The notes under the pieces were generated by a model. That model searched no databases and was not told where the DNA came from. It worked only from the letters and a program-made list of their open reading frames with translations. A stretch of 64,000 bases of DNA, taken from NCBI RefSeq assembly GCF_037975245.1, contig NC_092574.1:2761001-2825000 (forward strand), read 5' to 3'. Positions 22,546 to 33,095 of this stretch are shown here, in pieces (position 1 is the stretch's first letter; each line of letters begins with the position of its first letter). Source of the stretch: Apostichopus japonicus (taxonomy: Eukaryota; Echinodermata; Holothuroidea; Aspidochirotida; Stichopodidae). The position numbers and the translations under genes were made by a program.

Positions 22546-23450
22546 GGGCGATTATTGATATTAACACCGCGAGGTGGATTATCAATTAAGAACATGACGC
22601 GTTCACATTTAAGAACGAGTGAGTCCGCTTGCGAGATTGATATACTGTGCAGGCGTGAAAGGTCATACAAGCTGTATACATTTCCCTGTGGTTTGCCGTT
22701 GCCATATGTGCTGTACTAATTTGGTACGTCCTACTCCGTACACCACTGCGCCGGAACGTTCAATCTTTGCCCATAAACAGTATACTGTTTTCAAATTTCA
22801 AAACAGTCCGTACCACATTACACGTTAAGTTAACCCATATTCGAATTTCTAACACACCCTTCAAATGGATGAGCGAACGATCTTGCTAGTCACTGTTTTA
22901 CTGCTGATGTCGAAGCAACCGAGTCCAAAATCATCCGTTTCGAAAGAAACATAAAATTACCGATTTTGGCCTCTTCAAAACCTGTGAGTTTGGCGCACAA
23001 TGAATTATAGTTTATGAGATTTAAGTGGGCTGTCAGTGAGTCAGTTTGTTTAGTCTCACAACCTTAAACAGTGACTTTTTCTGCAGTGTTGGTCGAATCG
23101 GTACAAAGAAAAATGAAATGGGTTCACGTGTAGCGTCGTTAGGTATTGTTTCTGTTAAGAAAGGCAACGGTCTGGTACTTGAACAAACACACATCGTAGA
23201 TATATATGCCTTACTGATCTGTACACTATGCCGTATGCCTACTGAATAGAGTGGATATTATAAGTTAAAACCGGGTCTGCGACCGTTTACATTTGTTAAG
23301 AACGCAGGGGGATTGAAGAAACCCCGAAAGGAGGATTATTCTTAGAACGCACGCGGACTTGAAGTACGAGTACGCGAGCGTTCACACTAATGGAATTAAT
23401 CGCCCTTGCGGACTTGAAATACGGGAGCGTTCAAGTGTGAACGAGGCCTG
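22546..23450. other. Unassigned; small inverted repeat at 23369-23447
   Basis: No gene recognised. GCGTTCACACT (from ~23369) and AGTGTGAACG (to ~23442) form a short inverted pair around 50 bases, and a related GCGTTCACATT word sits at ~22590; these may be remains of a small inverted-repeat element. Confidence 0.35.
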
Positions 23451-23454
23451 AATG

Positions 23455-23725
23455 TGGTACTCCTTCACACGAAATACGAGATTGATCCAAGGTTTCCTTC
23501 TTGAGATATCGTGTTTACAAGTTTTTTTTTCTTCTGATTTGACCCTAGGTGCCCCAAATGACTTTTGACCTTCTCTATAAAACAATAGGCTTCTTCTACT
23601 CATTGTGTTACACCTACTCACCAAATATGAGATTGGTGCAAGTTTTCCTTGGAGATATCGTGTTTACAAGCGAGGCGTAACACACGCACACACACGCACA
23701 CACACGCATACTCATCCGCCTGCAT
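23455..23725. repeat. Dispersed TGACC-family repeat, two units with CA/CG tail
   Basis: 'CGAGATTGATCCAAGG', 'CTTCTTGAGATATCGTGTTT', 'AAATGACTTTTGACC', 'AAATATGAGATTGGTGCAAG', then (CACACG)n at about 23685-23707. Same order as at 610-1000. Confidence 0.75.
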
Positions 23726-24140
23726 GACTGCATAGGTTACGATTTTCATCGAAAAAATGTACGTAAGTAAATAATCAGTACAGTATATGATATTATAATA
23801 CTGAAGATATAAAATCTATAAACCATCTTGTTTCCTGCATTACCGTCCTTTTGAGAGAAGTTAGTAAATTCGTCGAATACAAAAACTTCACACACCAACC
23901 CAGTGACGTATACCTGCCTTCCCGGTCCCACCTTCTGTCTATGATATTGTCCGTAGCTAAGTTCTATCCGAATTTCATCATAAGTGATTTGAACTTACAT
24001 AGTGTTGGGGTCCACAACAAGTAAAGTGTACTTTGCAACGGTCAAAGCGCCCTCAAACTTATCTCTCAAAATAGACATACTTTGCGTGTAGCATATCTAC
24101 TAATTTGTTACTTTGTTTGTATTAAGTCTGAAAATGCAGG

Positions 24141-24202
24141 GGCGGCTGACCGGTTGGTAGAGTGATGTTTTCTTTCTTTTGTTTTTGCAAATTTGGAGGT
24201 CA
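24141..24202 (+). repeat. Head of an older tRNA-like element, split by a SINE and a solo LTR
   Basis: GGCGGCTGACCGGTTGGTAG then AGTG looks like a tRNA D-arm/A-box. The sequence resumes after the SINE as GACCTGCCGATTCAAAACGG at 24636 and breaks again at the solo LTR (24714-25417). The assignment to a tRNA-derived SINE is inferred from the A-box only. Confidence 0.45.
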
Positions 24203-24622
24203 ATATTATTATTACTATTATTATTATTATATTAGGTTTACAGTCCTGTTTCAAGGCCAAGACCCTCTCGCGCGACTTCACAACTTAACCCTGGTCATTG
24301 GTAACTTGTCACACCTACACACCGAAGTGTGCACACTTCAATCAATCTCTCCTGGGGCATCACAGTGCACCACAACCACGCGTGTCCCCATGAAGACTTC
24401 CCATAGGGTGCAGCCACAAACCGGCGCACGCAACAATATTTACAAGTTACCTCGCAAGTCCCCATTTAGACACCTGGGTGAAGAGAGGCAATGGAGATAA
24501 AGTGCCTTGCCCAAGGACACAACGCAATGATCTAGCCAGGACTCGAACCTGTAATCCTTGGACCACAAGTCCGATGCCTTAGCCAATTGGCCACCAAGCT
24601 CCAGGTCACCAAACTTGCTGAC
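24203..24622 (-). mobile_element. tRNA-derived SINE with perfect 13-bp TSD
   Basis: Read on the minus strand it begins near 24605 with a tRNA-like head: an A-box region (GGTGGCCAATTGGCTAAGGC) and a perfect B box (GGTTCGAGTCC). A body with TGTCCTTGGGCAAGGCACTT follows, and it ends in a TAATAATAATAGTAATAATA-type tail (24203-24232). AATTTGGAGGTCA is duplicated exactly at 24190-24202 and 24623-24635. This is a complete, relatively young SINE. Confidence 0.95.
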
Positions 24623-24713
24623 AATTTGGAGGTCAGACCTGCCGATTCAAAACGGCTCGACGGCGTATCTGTCGTGAGCTGCACTTGAAAGGACAAATTC
24701 GGCAGAGGGTCAT

Positions 24714-25417
24714 TGTTGCTAATTCTTTAACTATTCCCTACGTCGGCCAAAATTGGCTCTGTTTCCTATATCGGCCAAAATTGGCGAATTGTTTAAGTTT
24801 TTCATTGTATGACGGTAGTATCGAAAATGTATAAAAGGGGTGAATTTCTGCTTAAATTTTGACTCGGATAGCTAGAGTCAATCCGATAGACAGTATTCGC
24901 AAGTTAGTAGTACACTGAGTCTCTACCGTATACCGATTAGGTACTTTTACTGGCACTGATCAGCAATGTAGGAGGCATTGAACAATTATTACTATTTTAT
25001 CACATGTGTTTCTTTCATATAAGATTCATAGAAAGTAACTATAAGTAACAACGCTCGACAACTCCTCCGACATTTTCTTTTCCTATATCGCCTTCTCTGC
25101 GAACGCGACAATATACTAAATTCCCGCCTTCACTGTTCGAAGAATGGTATGAGTTGCTTCAGCGACCTGTGAATACAGGTAACCATGACATAAATCCCCA
25201 TTGTATCCAACATTTACCTCCCGTTGACGACAAGATGATTTTGACAAATTCTATCGCCAATTAGAAAATTCCTTACCGTCAAATTCAATCAACGAATGCT
25301 GGAGTACCGTATATGATGATTGTCAACGTTACAGCCAGCAGTTGTAAGCATGCGAATAAACTACCATCAGGGTTATTTACACTATTGAACGATTCAGATA
25401 CTATAGCTATAGGGTCA
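24714..25417 (+). mobile_element. Probable solo LTR with 5-bp TSD, TATA box and polyA signal
   Basis: It starts TGTTGC, ends GGGTCA, and is flanked by GTCAT on both sides (24709-24713 and 25418-25422). Inside are a tandem GGCCAAAATTGGC pair in the putative U3 (about 24743-24786), a strong TATA box GTATAAAAGG (24829-24838) and AATAAA (25355-25360), in the order U3-R-U5. No second LTR or internal domain is present. The flanking sequence joins sensibly when it is removed. Confidence 0.65.
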
Positions 25418-26420
25418 GTCATCGTTGTTCTATCAATTCTGAACAGGAAACCAGAAAGTCAATAGTCGTATAGTGATTCCTTGCCAAGCGTTACTAAGAA
25501 CGCAACACTTTCAAGTTTTTAAGTCACAGGACCTTTAACCTCCACAAGTAGCAATTGAGTTATATACAGTGGCGTAGCTAGGATTTTTTGAGTGGGGGGG
25601 CCATGGAGGGGCTGTTCTTTCTTGTGGGGGGGCCGGGTTACTATCTGAGCGGAGCGCCACCTTGGTTGGCGCGGAGCGTACAGAGAAAATTTGAGATTTC
25701 AGCACCCCCCAGATCGCAGGAGATGGCACCTGTGAGGCAAAATAGCAACCAAAAAGATGTGCAACTTTGGTGACAGAAATGCAAATTTTTTTTTTCTCTT
25801 TCATGCTGACTGGCCTTGCCAACTCAGCCAGACTTTTACCTTGAGTGAAGTTGACATCAAAGGCGTACGGGACCATTTCAGTTTGGGGGGGGGGCAGAAC
25901 TTTGTGTGCCCGAAAGTTCCCGTGACACTATCTAAGCGGAGCGCCACCATCGGTTGGCGCGTAGCGAACAAGAAAATTTTTGGCACACAATGCCTCTCAG
26001 ATTGCCGGAAATGGTACTTCTGAGGCCTTGCAAGTTGCATCTAAACATTCTTTATTTTATAATCTCACGTTTTAGAAATTTACAGTTCCCCAAAAATTTG
26101 GTAAATTAGAAGAAGAAAAAATGGTAACATCACTTTGAAGGGGAAAAATGGGACAGTATATTTTTTAAGCTGCTATATTTAGTTACCTTATTTATTATTT
26201 TAACACAGTACTCAGCTACCCCGTGTTCAACGACACGTAGGCGGGATAATGTCGCTGTGTCGGGTGAGACTGCAATTTTTCTCACAAAAAAGTATAAAAT
26301 ATAACAAAGAATATGATAAACATGTACTTCTAGGCTTGTAGACACTCCCCCCCCCCCCCCCCCACCATCCATGAAAAAGAAAATGTTTCTTTTATACACT
26401 CATGTCGGGGATATCCAGGT

Positions 26421-27036
26421 CAAGGGCGGCGGAAGCACTTTTAATCGGGGGGGGGGGGCACCGACATCAAAGGGCACTTTGCAGAAATTCAATTGGAATG
26501 ATGCAGCGTTATATTCAGTACCCTTTATAACTCTAATTGTATTATCTTATTTGTGTATACACATCACTCCATCAACGTCCCCCCCCCCCCCCTTAAGGAA
26601 AATATGCATACTAGCACTGCAATATCCATTGCGCAAATTGGGAAACAAGGAACAAGTTTTCTTTTGAGACAAAATGAGGTGAAATCATGCTAGTTGCTAA
26701 TGTAGGAATCTTCCGAATGATAGTTTTTTTCTTGTTAATATCTTAACAAATTTTTTCCATTCGAAAATGCTTTGAGTTTGACTCACAGAAATTCGTAAAA
26801 AGTAACGGGCTTAGCCAGGATTTGCAAAGTTGTATGCACGGCTATCAAAAATTTTGGTTTTACAAACCCCTCAGATGGCCGGAAACGGCCCTTCCCGAGT
26901 GTTCATTCTGGTTCCCTGGCCTCTTGCTAACTTGAGGCACCTCAATTTTTATGTAGAAAAAAGGCACATTTCTAACCTGAGGAAAAGTGGGGGAGGGGCA
27001 CGTGCCCCCTTTTTCCCCCCGGTTCCGCCGCCCTTG
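26421..27036. mobile_element. Element F: hAT-like MITE nested in E
   Basis: CAAGGGCGGCGGAA and TTCCGCCGCCCTTG are perfect 14-base inverted ends, apart from the usual CAG start. The flanks ATCCAGGT (26413-26420) and GTCCAGGT (27037-27044) match at 7 of 8. A module remnant 'CCTCAGATGGCCGGAAACGG' at ~26869 is the same as in A and B. Confidence 0.88.
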
Positions 27037-27189
27037 GTCCAGGTATACAATTGACTAGTTAGAAGAAAAAAAATTGATCGTGCAAAAAGCGTGGTAGCCC
27101 AGATGAACTGCGCTTACGGTGGTGTTAAATAAAGAAAATCATGGAATTGTCGGGCAAAAATTTGAAAAAGATTCGGGCAAGCTACTGCA

Positions 27190-27193
27190 TATT

Positions 27194-27270
<77 letters not shown>
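27190..27270. repeat. (TA)n microsatellite
   Basis: About 80 bases of alternating TA with two GTATATAC-type interruptions, directly abutting the left arm of a large palindrome. Confidence 0.97.
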
Positions 27271-27419
27271 TTCCAGAGGACAAGAAATTCGGGCAAAAGT
27301 CCTGAAAAATTCGGGCAGCCTAAGAGGAGAAAAAATATATATATATATATATTTTTTTCTCCTCTTAGGCTGCCCGAATTTTTCAGGACTTTTGCCCGAA
27401 TTTCTTGTCCTCTGGAAAT
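27269..27419. repeat. Near-perfect 151-bp palindrome with AT centre
   Basis: The left arm from 27269 (ATTTCCAGAGGACAAGAAAT ...) is repeated inverted on the right, ending at 27419. Arms of about 68 bases differ only by one A/T indel (six A versus seven T) and meet in a TATATATATATATA centre (27336-27351). Together with the adjacent TA tract it would extrude a cruciform. Confidence 0.97.
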
Positions 27420-28439
27420 TTAGGGGGCAGTCTGCCCCCCTGCACCCCCCGCCTCGTACGCCTATGGTTGGCATCATTTGTTGTTTCAAGGTGTCAAGGC
27501 CTTTCTCCCAACTCAAACCCCTGTGGGCTACCGGTAGGTTTGCAGGAAATGCCCACATGTGGACTTAAATAGCATTAGAGGAAGGGGATGGAAGACTAAC
27601 ACGCATCGATGTTTCGGTAATGGTCCACATTGGTGGCTCGGTGCTAATTAGGCCATTTATTGGGTTTCTTGAGGCAGCTGTCATCAGAATCTGGGTTTTT
27701 GTGCCAATCGATGACCGATAACATGTATTGGTAGATATCGATATCGCGCAGCACATGCACAAGGTTCGTGGTGTATGGTCGCAACCGTCGCATCGACCAT
27801 TGCCATGCCATGCTGTATGACCATTCTCATGATTACTACAGATATTGTATTATTCTTATTCTGCCAGATGCAGACGAGAAAATTGTGTAACTCTATTTCC
27901 CAAATTATTGAACAAAAAATATTAGTGAATCCCACTGATGAGTTTTTTTGTTTTTTTTTTACAATTTTTTTTTTTTACATTTTTTTACCCCATTCCCAGT
28001 GGGGGGGCAGTGGGGGGCCAGCCGATTTCATGGGGGAGCCCCGGCCCCCCCCCAGGCCCCCCCCCCGTAGCTACGCCACTGGTTATATACAATACCCATT
28101 AAGGTGAATTCAAGCTTTAGTTAGAAGTTATCGTGTTAACAAGTGACATTTTGCTGGGCAAGTAATATTTTGTTGCTGTTATCTTCAGCTATTTACCTTT
28201 CTCATTGCTGTCTAGATATTCTCAATTTTGTTATCTTTGATCAGCGATCACCTCTTTTTAACTCAGTCAAATATTCTCTGTTTCTCCACTGGATGCCATA
28301 TATAATACAAATGTTACCTCAAAAGCAGTAGAAGAGACAAAAAACAATGCCCCCCAAAAATCGTGTTAACAGCGTTTTAACATTGAACACCACAGAAAGC
28401 AATTTCGTTCTTGTAAACAATTTCGTCGTAAACAATAGC

Positions 28440-29347
28440 AATTTCGTCCTTGAATCCGCATGCTAAGTATGAAGTTCGCCCGGTTTTTTTTTTCTTTCAT
28501 TGACCTTTCTTGACCTTTTTCCGTTACAGAAAAATATACCGTTCTTGTACTCACTTAGGCGGATCTACGTACTTAATATGAAGATGAACTACGATATACT
28601 TGATGAGATGTCCATCTCTTATGTTCACTCCCTTGTGGGCATCAACCAATTTATTCACTGATGGATAGGGATTTTACAGTATAGAATTTTTATTCGAAAG
28701 GAAAAGTCTTCCTATGTAAAATAAAGACAAATAGATGTATGAGCAAAAGGACATTTTCTTCTACCAGTTTTGATCTACCAAACAGCTCTGCCGCCAGCCA
28801 ACCATCCCTTTAATAATTGTTATTAATGAATGAGAGTTACATGAAATTGTTTATACACTGTGAGATTATTTATACTAATAAGGCCAACTTTTGAGACCAT
28901 TTGACATACCCTGTTGACCACTTGAAACTCTGAAAACTTGGCACTTTGAGTGTGTTTAAATCACCCAACATAAGAGTGTCAGTCAACACTTTCTATCAGA
29001 TTCCATGACTGTATATCTTTTGTTGAAGTCCCATTGTATGAGCCCCTTCGCAAAACTGAACTGAACTGAATTGAAAATGAACAAACCATGTTCACCAAAA
29101 GAAAATTATAGCATCGGAGAACTCACTAATTAATTGTAGTTTTATGCACTTTTTGGAGTTATCATCCTTACAAAGTTTTCAGTCTTTCACACCGTCCTTA
29201 GGGTGACCTGAACAATTTCAATAGAGTTCTTGCAATCACCAAGCTGCATCTACATACAAAGTATGAAGTTTTACAAATACGTACTTTGTGAGCCATCGTG
29301 TTTACAAGGTTTGCATACTTTGACCTCTCTTGACATTAAATGACCAT
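28440..29347. repeat. TGACC-family units at 28440-28610 and 29160-29347
   Basis: 'TGCTAAGTATGAAGTTCGCC', 'CATTGACCTTTCTTGACC' and 'TTCTTGTACTCAC' around 28.5 kb, and 'ATACAAAGTATGAAGTTT', 'ATCGTGTTTACAAGG' and 'GACCTCTCTTGAC' at 29.26-29.33 kb. Between ~28615 and 28900 I see nothing recognisable. Confidence 0.6.
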
Positions 29348-29732
29348 CAGTGGCGTAGGAAGGTACTTTTGAGTGGGGGGGGGGGGCTGAAGACTGATGG
29401 CCGGCCTGGGGGAGGGGTCTAAGGGGAGGTGGTGTCCCCCTCCCCTTTAGATTTTTTGGATTTCCAGGTAGCCTCAGATGCAATTTGGTGCAACATAGCA
29501 CACTTCAACACCCACTCCATTTTGTAAACTTAATTTTGTATTTTCACCATGCCTTAGATGCAATTTGGTGCTCCAAATGAGATTTTTTTTCTCATTTGGA
29601 AATGAAAAAGGGGTTTTCTGACTTGCGAAGCGGGGGGGGGGCGGAATGATACTTCCGCCCCTCCACATTTTTCACTGGGGCGGGGGGCTGGCGCCCCCCC
29701 CCCCCCCCAGCCCCCCGGTTCCTACGCCCTTG
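29348..29732. mobile_element. Element I: 385-bp hAT-like MITE with perfect 8-bp TSD
   Basis: The ends CAGTGGCGTAGGAA and TTCCTACGCCCTTG pair at 12 of 14. The flanks ATGACCAT are identical (29340-29347 and 29733-29740) and lie within a TGACC-family repeat that resumes on the other side (TTGACTTTCACAGAAAAG). It has the GGGGTCTAAGGGGAGG word also found in H (7656) and X (19905). A 58-base internal direct pair shares GCCT(C)AGATGCAATTTGGTG (29472 and 29551). Confidence 0.93.
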
Positions 29733-29889
29733 ATGACCATTGACTTTCACAGAAAAGAAAAGGGTTCTTTTACTCAATGACAGGGATCCACATACCATTT
29801 GTAGTTACCGTGTTTACAAAAAAGCAAGTGTCGCATATACACAGACGAGCGAACACATACGTGTGACAAACAAAATGCCCAATATTTAG

Positions 29890-30445
29890 ATATTCCAGGT
29901 TTTACTACCGATAATCCTTCCGGCGATAATCCAGGTTCATCAACCGAAAATTCAGGTTTTTCAAACTTGGATTATCGCTCAAAAATTCCTGGTTTATCAC
30001 CGTCCAACTTGGATTATCGACGTAAACTTGGATTATCGTTTGAAAAACCTGGATTATCGCCGGAAAAAACATCTTTGTCGGTCCGAAATTCAGGTTTATG
30101 ACAGACGAACCTAGATGATCACTTGAAAACCTGGATTATTGGTTCAAATGATGGATTATCGATTGATAATACTGAATTCTGGATCGATAATCCTGGATTA
30201 TGGTTAATTCGATGAACCTGGCTTTGCGACTGATAAAACTGAATTTTTGACCGATAATCCAAGTTTATCGCCGACAAACCGGGTTTTTCTGGCGAAAAAC
30301 CTGGATTATTGGTAGTTTAAACGTTCAATATATTTGCAAAGTCCTGGATTTTCGAACGATAATGCAAGTTTATTGAACGATATGATAGGTTAATCGGTCG
30401 AAAATACCGGTATGTCAACCGATAAGCCAGGATTATCGGAATATA
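29890..30445. repeat. Degenerate satellite of palindromic ~21-bp units, part 1
   Basis: Roughly every 20-22 bases the sequence returns to CCGATAATCCAGGTTT or to its complement AACCTGGATTATCG, in either orientation. Both fit one quasi-palindromic core, GATAAWCCWGGWTTATC. Copies are very diverged, so the period is read by eye. No coding potential. Confidence 0.75.
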
Positions 30446-30905
30446 GCTACTAGCGCGCGTTTACAAGGAATACTATACCTTCGAAAATTCGGAACATCCG
30501 AGTTTGTCCAATTTGCAGCAATAATACTAATGTGCAACGAAAATGAAAATTACGTAAGCATAATTGTGTCATCAATTCACCTAGGTTTGCAAAGCAGGCG
30601 ACTATTCACAATTACCCAGGTAAATATTATAGAGACCTAACGTTAAGTCCTATTCTATAGCATTCGCATATTATGCTCATACCACTCATTTTAGTTACTA
30701 GAAGTCTACCTGAAAGTAATTTACGTCGGGCTGATAAGCTGAATAACCTCAAAGGAAATGTTTGAACTTTATCATGTTCCACTGCTCTTCCTTGTGTACT
30801 GGGCAATGGGCCGAAACAAGATTTGTAACACACAGCATAGACAGGAATTTAGTGATACTGACTAACGGTGTACATCTTGAGAAAGTCAAGTGGTTTTTTG
30901 GAATT
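30446..30905. other. Unassigned spacer inside the degenerate satellite
   Basis: About 460 bases without the GATAATCC word separate the two satellite blocks. No element ends were recognised. Confidence 0.4.
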
Positions 30906-30909
30906 CCTT

Positions 30910-31205
30910 TTTTTTCGGGTAATAATCCCAGTTTTCCGCCGATAATCTTGAATTTTCAACCGATAATGCTGGCTAATCTACCGATAATCCACGTTTTTCG
31001 CCGAAAACCCAACTTTTCCGACATATAAACCTGGAATATCTCCCGATAATCCACGTTTTTCGCCGATGATCTAGCTTTCTCGACCGATAGTCAAAAATTT
31101 TCCAGTGATAATCCAAGTTCACCTGCGATATTCCAGGTTTTTCAATAAATAATTCAGTTTATAGGTGAAACCTGGATTTTGGTTTGATAAACCTGGATTT
31201 TGAGT
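30910..31205. repeat. Degenerate satellite of palindromic ~21-bp units, part 2
   Basis: The CGATAATCC / CCGATAATG / CTGGATTTTGG words resume (for example 30919, 30959, 30980, 31043 and 31173-31200) with the same spacing as the first block, implying one ancient array split by the spacer. Confidence 0.7.
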
Positions 31206-31583
31206 GTAAAGCCAGTGCCATACACACACCATCACAATCGCATAGATTCCTTCCCTTTTCCGGTGGGATTTGCCAGATTTACAAGTGACTTAGATCGAGT
31301 ATAAATATTGGTTGTTACTTAGTATTAGTATAGTATTTTTAAACCTTTCTACTATGCATTTGAGCCCCCACATAGCAAAGGAACCACTCACGCCCCTCCT
31401 TTTCACAGTACTGTACCTGCTGCTCTCCTGAGCTATCACACATAAGAAACATTTGTGTTGCCAGCCTTTAGTTGTCAGTTCATTTCAAACAGTGCCAGAT
31501 CAGTGGTGAGCATCTGTAATGTTAGTCTTTGTAAAAAGTAGAAAGTATGTGTGAGATCATCTCTTGGCTCTTTGGGTAACAGG

Positions 31584-31972
31584 CAGTGGCGGAGCTAGGG
31601 GTATTGGTCAGGAGGGGCGAGAATGGTCTGTAGGGGCGCTTTCGGCACTATCTAAGCGGAGCGCCACCACAGGTTGGCGCGTAGCGTACCGAAATGTTTT
31701 GAGTAAAGATACTCCCTAGATCGCCGGAAATGACCCTTTCCGGGCCTGGCTAATTTGCAGATAAATGAAGAATAAATAGGTGTCATCGCCAAATTACACC
31801 AACAAAATGTGACAAATGTCGATAGGTAGATGAGAGCGCAATAAAAAGTCAATAATCGCGAATAAGTAAAAAGTGGTAAAGAGCTGAAAAGGGCGCCAGC
31901 AGTCCATTTGAGTCCGTCAGGGGGGGGGGCATCCACCCCCTCCCCCCTGACTGTATGGACGCTCCGCCACTG
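31584..31972. mobile_element. Second copy of element C family (389 bp), 8-bp TSD
   Basis: CAGTGGCGGAGCTAG and GCTCCGCCACTG are 12-base perfect inverted ends. The flanks GTAACAGG (31576-31583) and GTAACATG (31973-31980) match at 7 of 8. The body aligns end to end with element C at 11136-11535 (CTATCTAAGCGGAGCGCCAC, then GCGCCAGCAGTCCATTTGAG). Confidence 0.93.
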
Positions 31973-31980
31973 GTAACATG

Positions 31981-32500
31981 CGCCTTATATTATTTTGGGG
32001 ATTAAGTATTCTTTTGCTCCAAGGAGGGACAACCAAATCCCCTATCAAACAATTAGTTAAGAATTAATGCCCTGTGCCTAAGAAGAGGATTTCACTTTTA
32101 TGATCTTATGGATTAAAAAAAGTAAGCGTCATTTCATTATTTTTATTAGTCTACATGAGTGTCAAAATAAGGATTAAGAATATTTTATACATTTGACTGC
32201 ATGCGTTTACTATCAATAGGTGCATGCATATTCAATTACAGAAGCCTATACAAGGACCACTTTTTAGTGAGACTAAACATATTATAGGTATATCGTTGAA
32301 TTAATTTGGAGTGCTGATAAATAGCTTACAATTGGTTTCAGTAGAAATGTGATTCGTGCTTAAGTTTTTTTTATTGCATGTTAATATTGTGTGTCACTTT
32401 ATAAAATGAATTTGTATTCCATAACATCTACGGTAATATCGATGGCAGAAGCCCGGGTTAAGAGGACTGCAGCCCAAGGGTTAAAATGATTTATTCATAG
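31981..32500. other. Unassigned AT-rich sequence
   Basis: No gene, element end or tandem repeat was recognised. Confidence 0.3.
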
Positions 32501-32504
32501 CACT

Positions 32505-33095
32505 GAATGATGATTGGGCGTAGAAGTATGGACACGATGGATGATTGGGCGTAGAAGTATGGACACGATGGATGATCGGGCGTAGAAGTATGGACACGAT
32601 GGATGATTGGGTGTAGAAGTATGGACACGATGGATGATCGGGCGTAGAAGTATGGACACGATGGATGATTGGGCGTAGAAGTATGGACACGATGGATGAT
32701 TAGGTGTAGAAGTATGGACACGATGGATGATTGGGCGTAGAAGTATGGACACGATGGATGATTGGGCGTAGAAGTATGGACACGATGGGTGATTGGGCGT
32801 AGAAGTATGGACACGATGGATGATTGGGCGTAGAAGTATGGACACGATGGATGATTGGGCGTAGAAGTATGGACACGATGGATGATTGGGCGTAGAAGAA
32901 TGGACACGATGGATGATTGGGTGTAGAAGTATGGACACGATGGATGATTGGGTGTAGAAGTATGGACACGATGGATGATTGGGCGTAGAAGTATGGACAC
33001 GATGGATGATTGGGCGTAGAAGTATGGACACGATGGATGATTGGGTGTAGAAGTATGGACACGATGGATGATTGGGCGTAGAAGTATGGACACAA
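32505..33095. repeat. Second 31-bp minisatellite, about 19 units
   Basis: The unit contains GATGGATGATTGGGCGTAG then AAGTATGGACAC, period exactly 31 (TAGAAG at 32521, 32552 and so on). Variation is limited mainly to GGGCG/GGGTG/TCGGGCG. Its sequence is unrelated to the 17.4-kb array although the period is the same. The minus strand gives a 240-codon stop-free frame (32491-33213) that I do not call a gene. Confidence 0.97.

Larger units (their letters stand above)
25567..28081. mobile_element. Element E: hAT-like transposon with perfect 8-bp TSD, carrying element F
   Basis: The ends CAGTGGCGTAGCTAGG and CCGTAGCTACGCCACTG pair over about 14 bases. The flanks GTTATATA are identical (25559-25566 and 28082-28089). 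The shared module occurs twice in tandem near the left end (25651-25680 and 25936-25967). Element F (26421-27036), an AT tract and a long palindrome lie within. Between 27445 and 27930 is non-repetitive sequence with no recognised gene. Confidence 0.92.

Noticed and set aside
24500-24610. A functional tRNA gene on the minus strand
   Set aside because: The head has A and B boxes, but it continues into a SINE body and tail with a 13-bp target duplication; the tRNA fold lacks a proper acceptor stem.
27565-27935. Minus-strand frames in element E that might be a captured host exon
   Set aside because: Composition is unremarkable, two frames are needed, and I see no motif or convincing splice sites.
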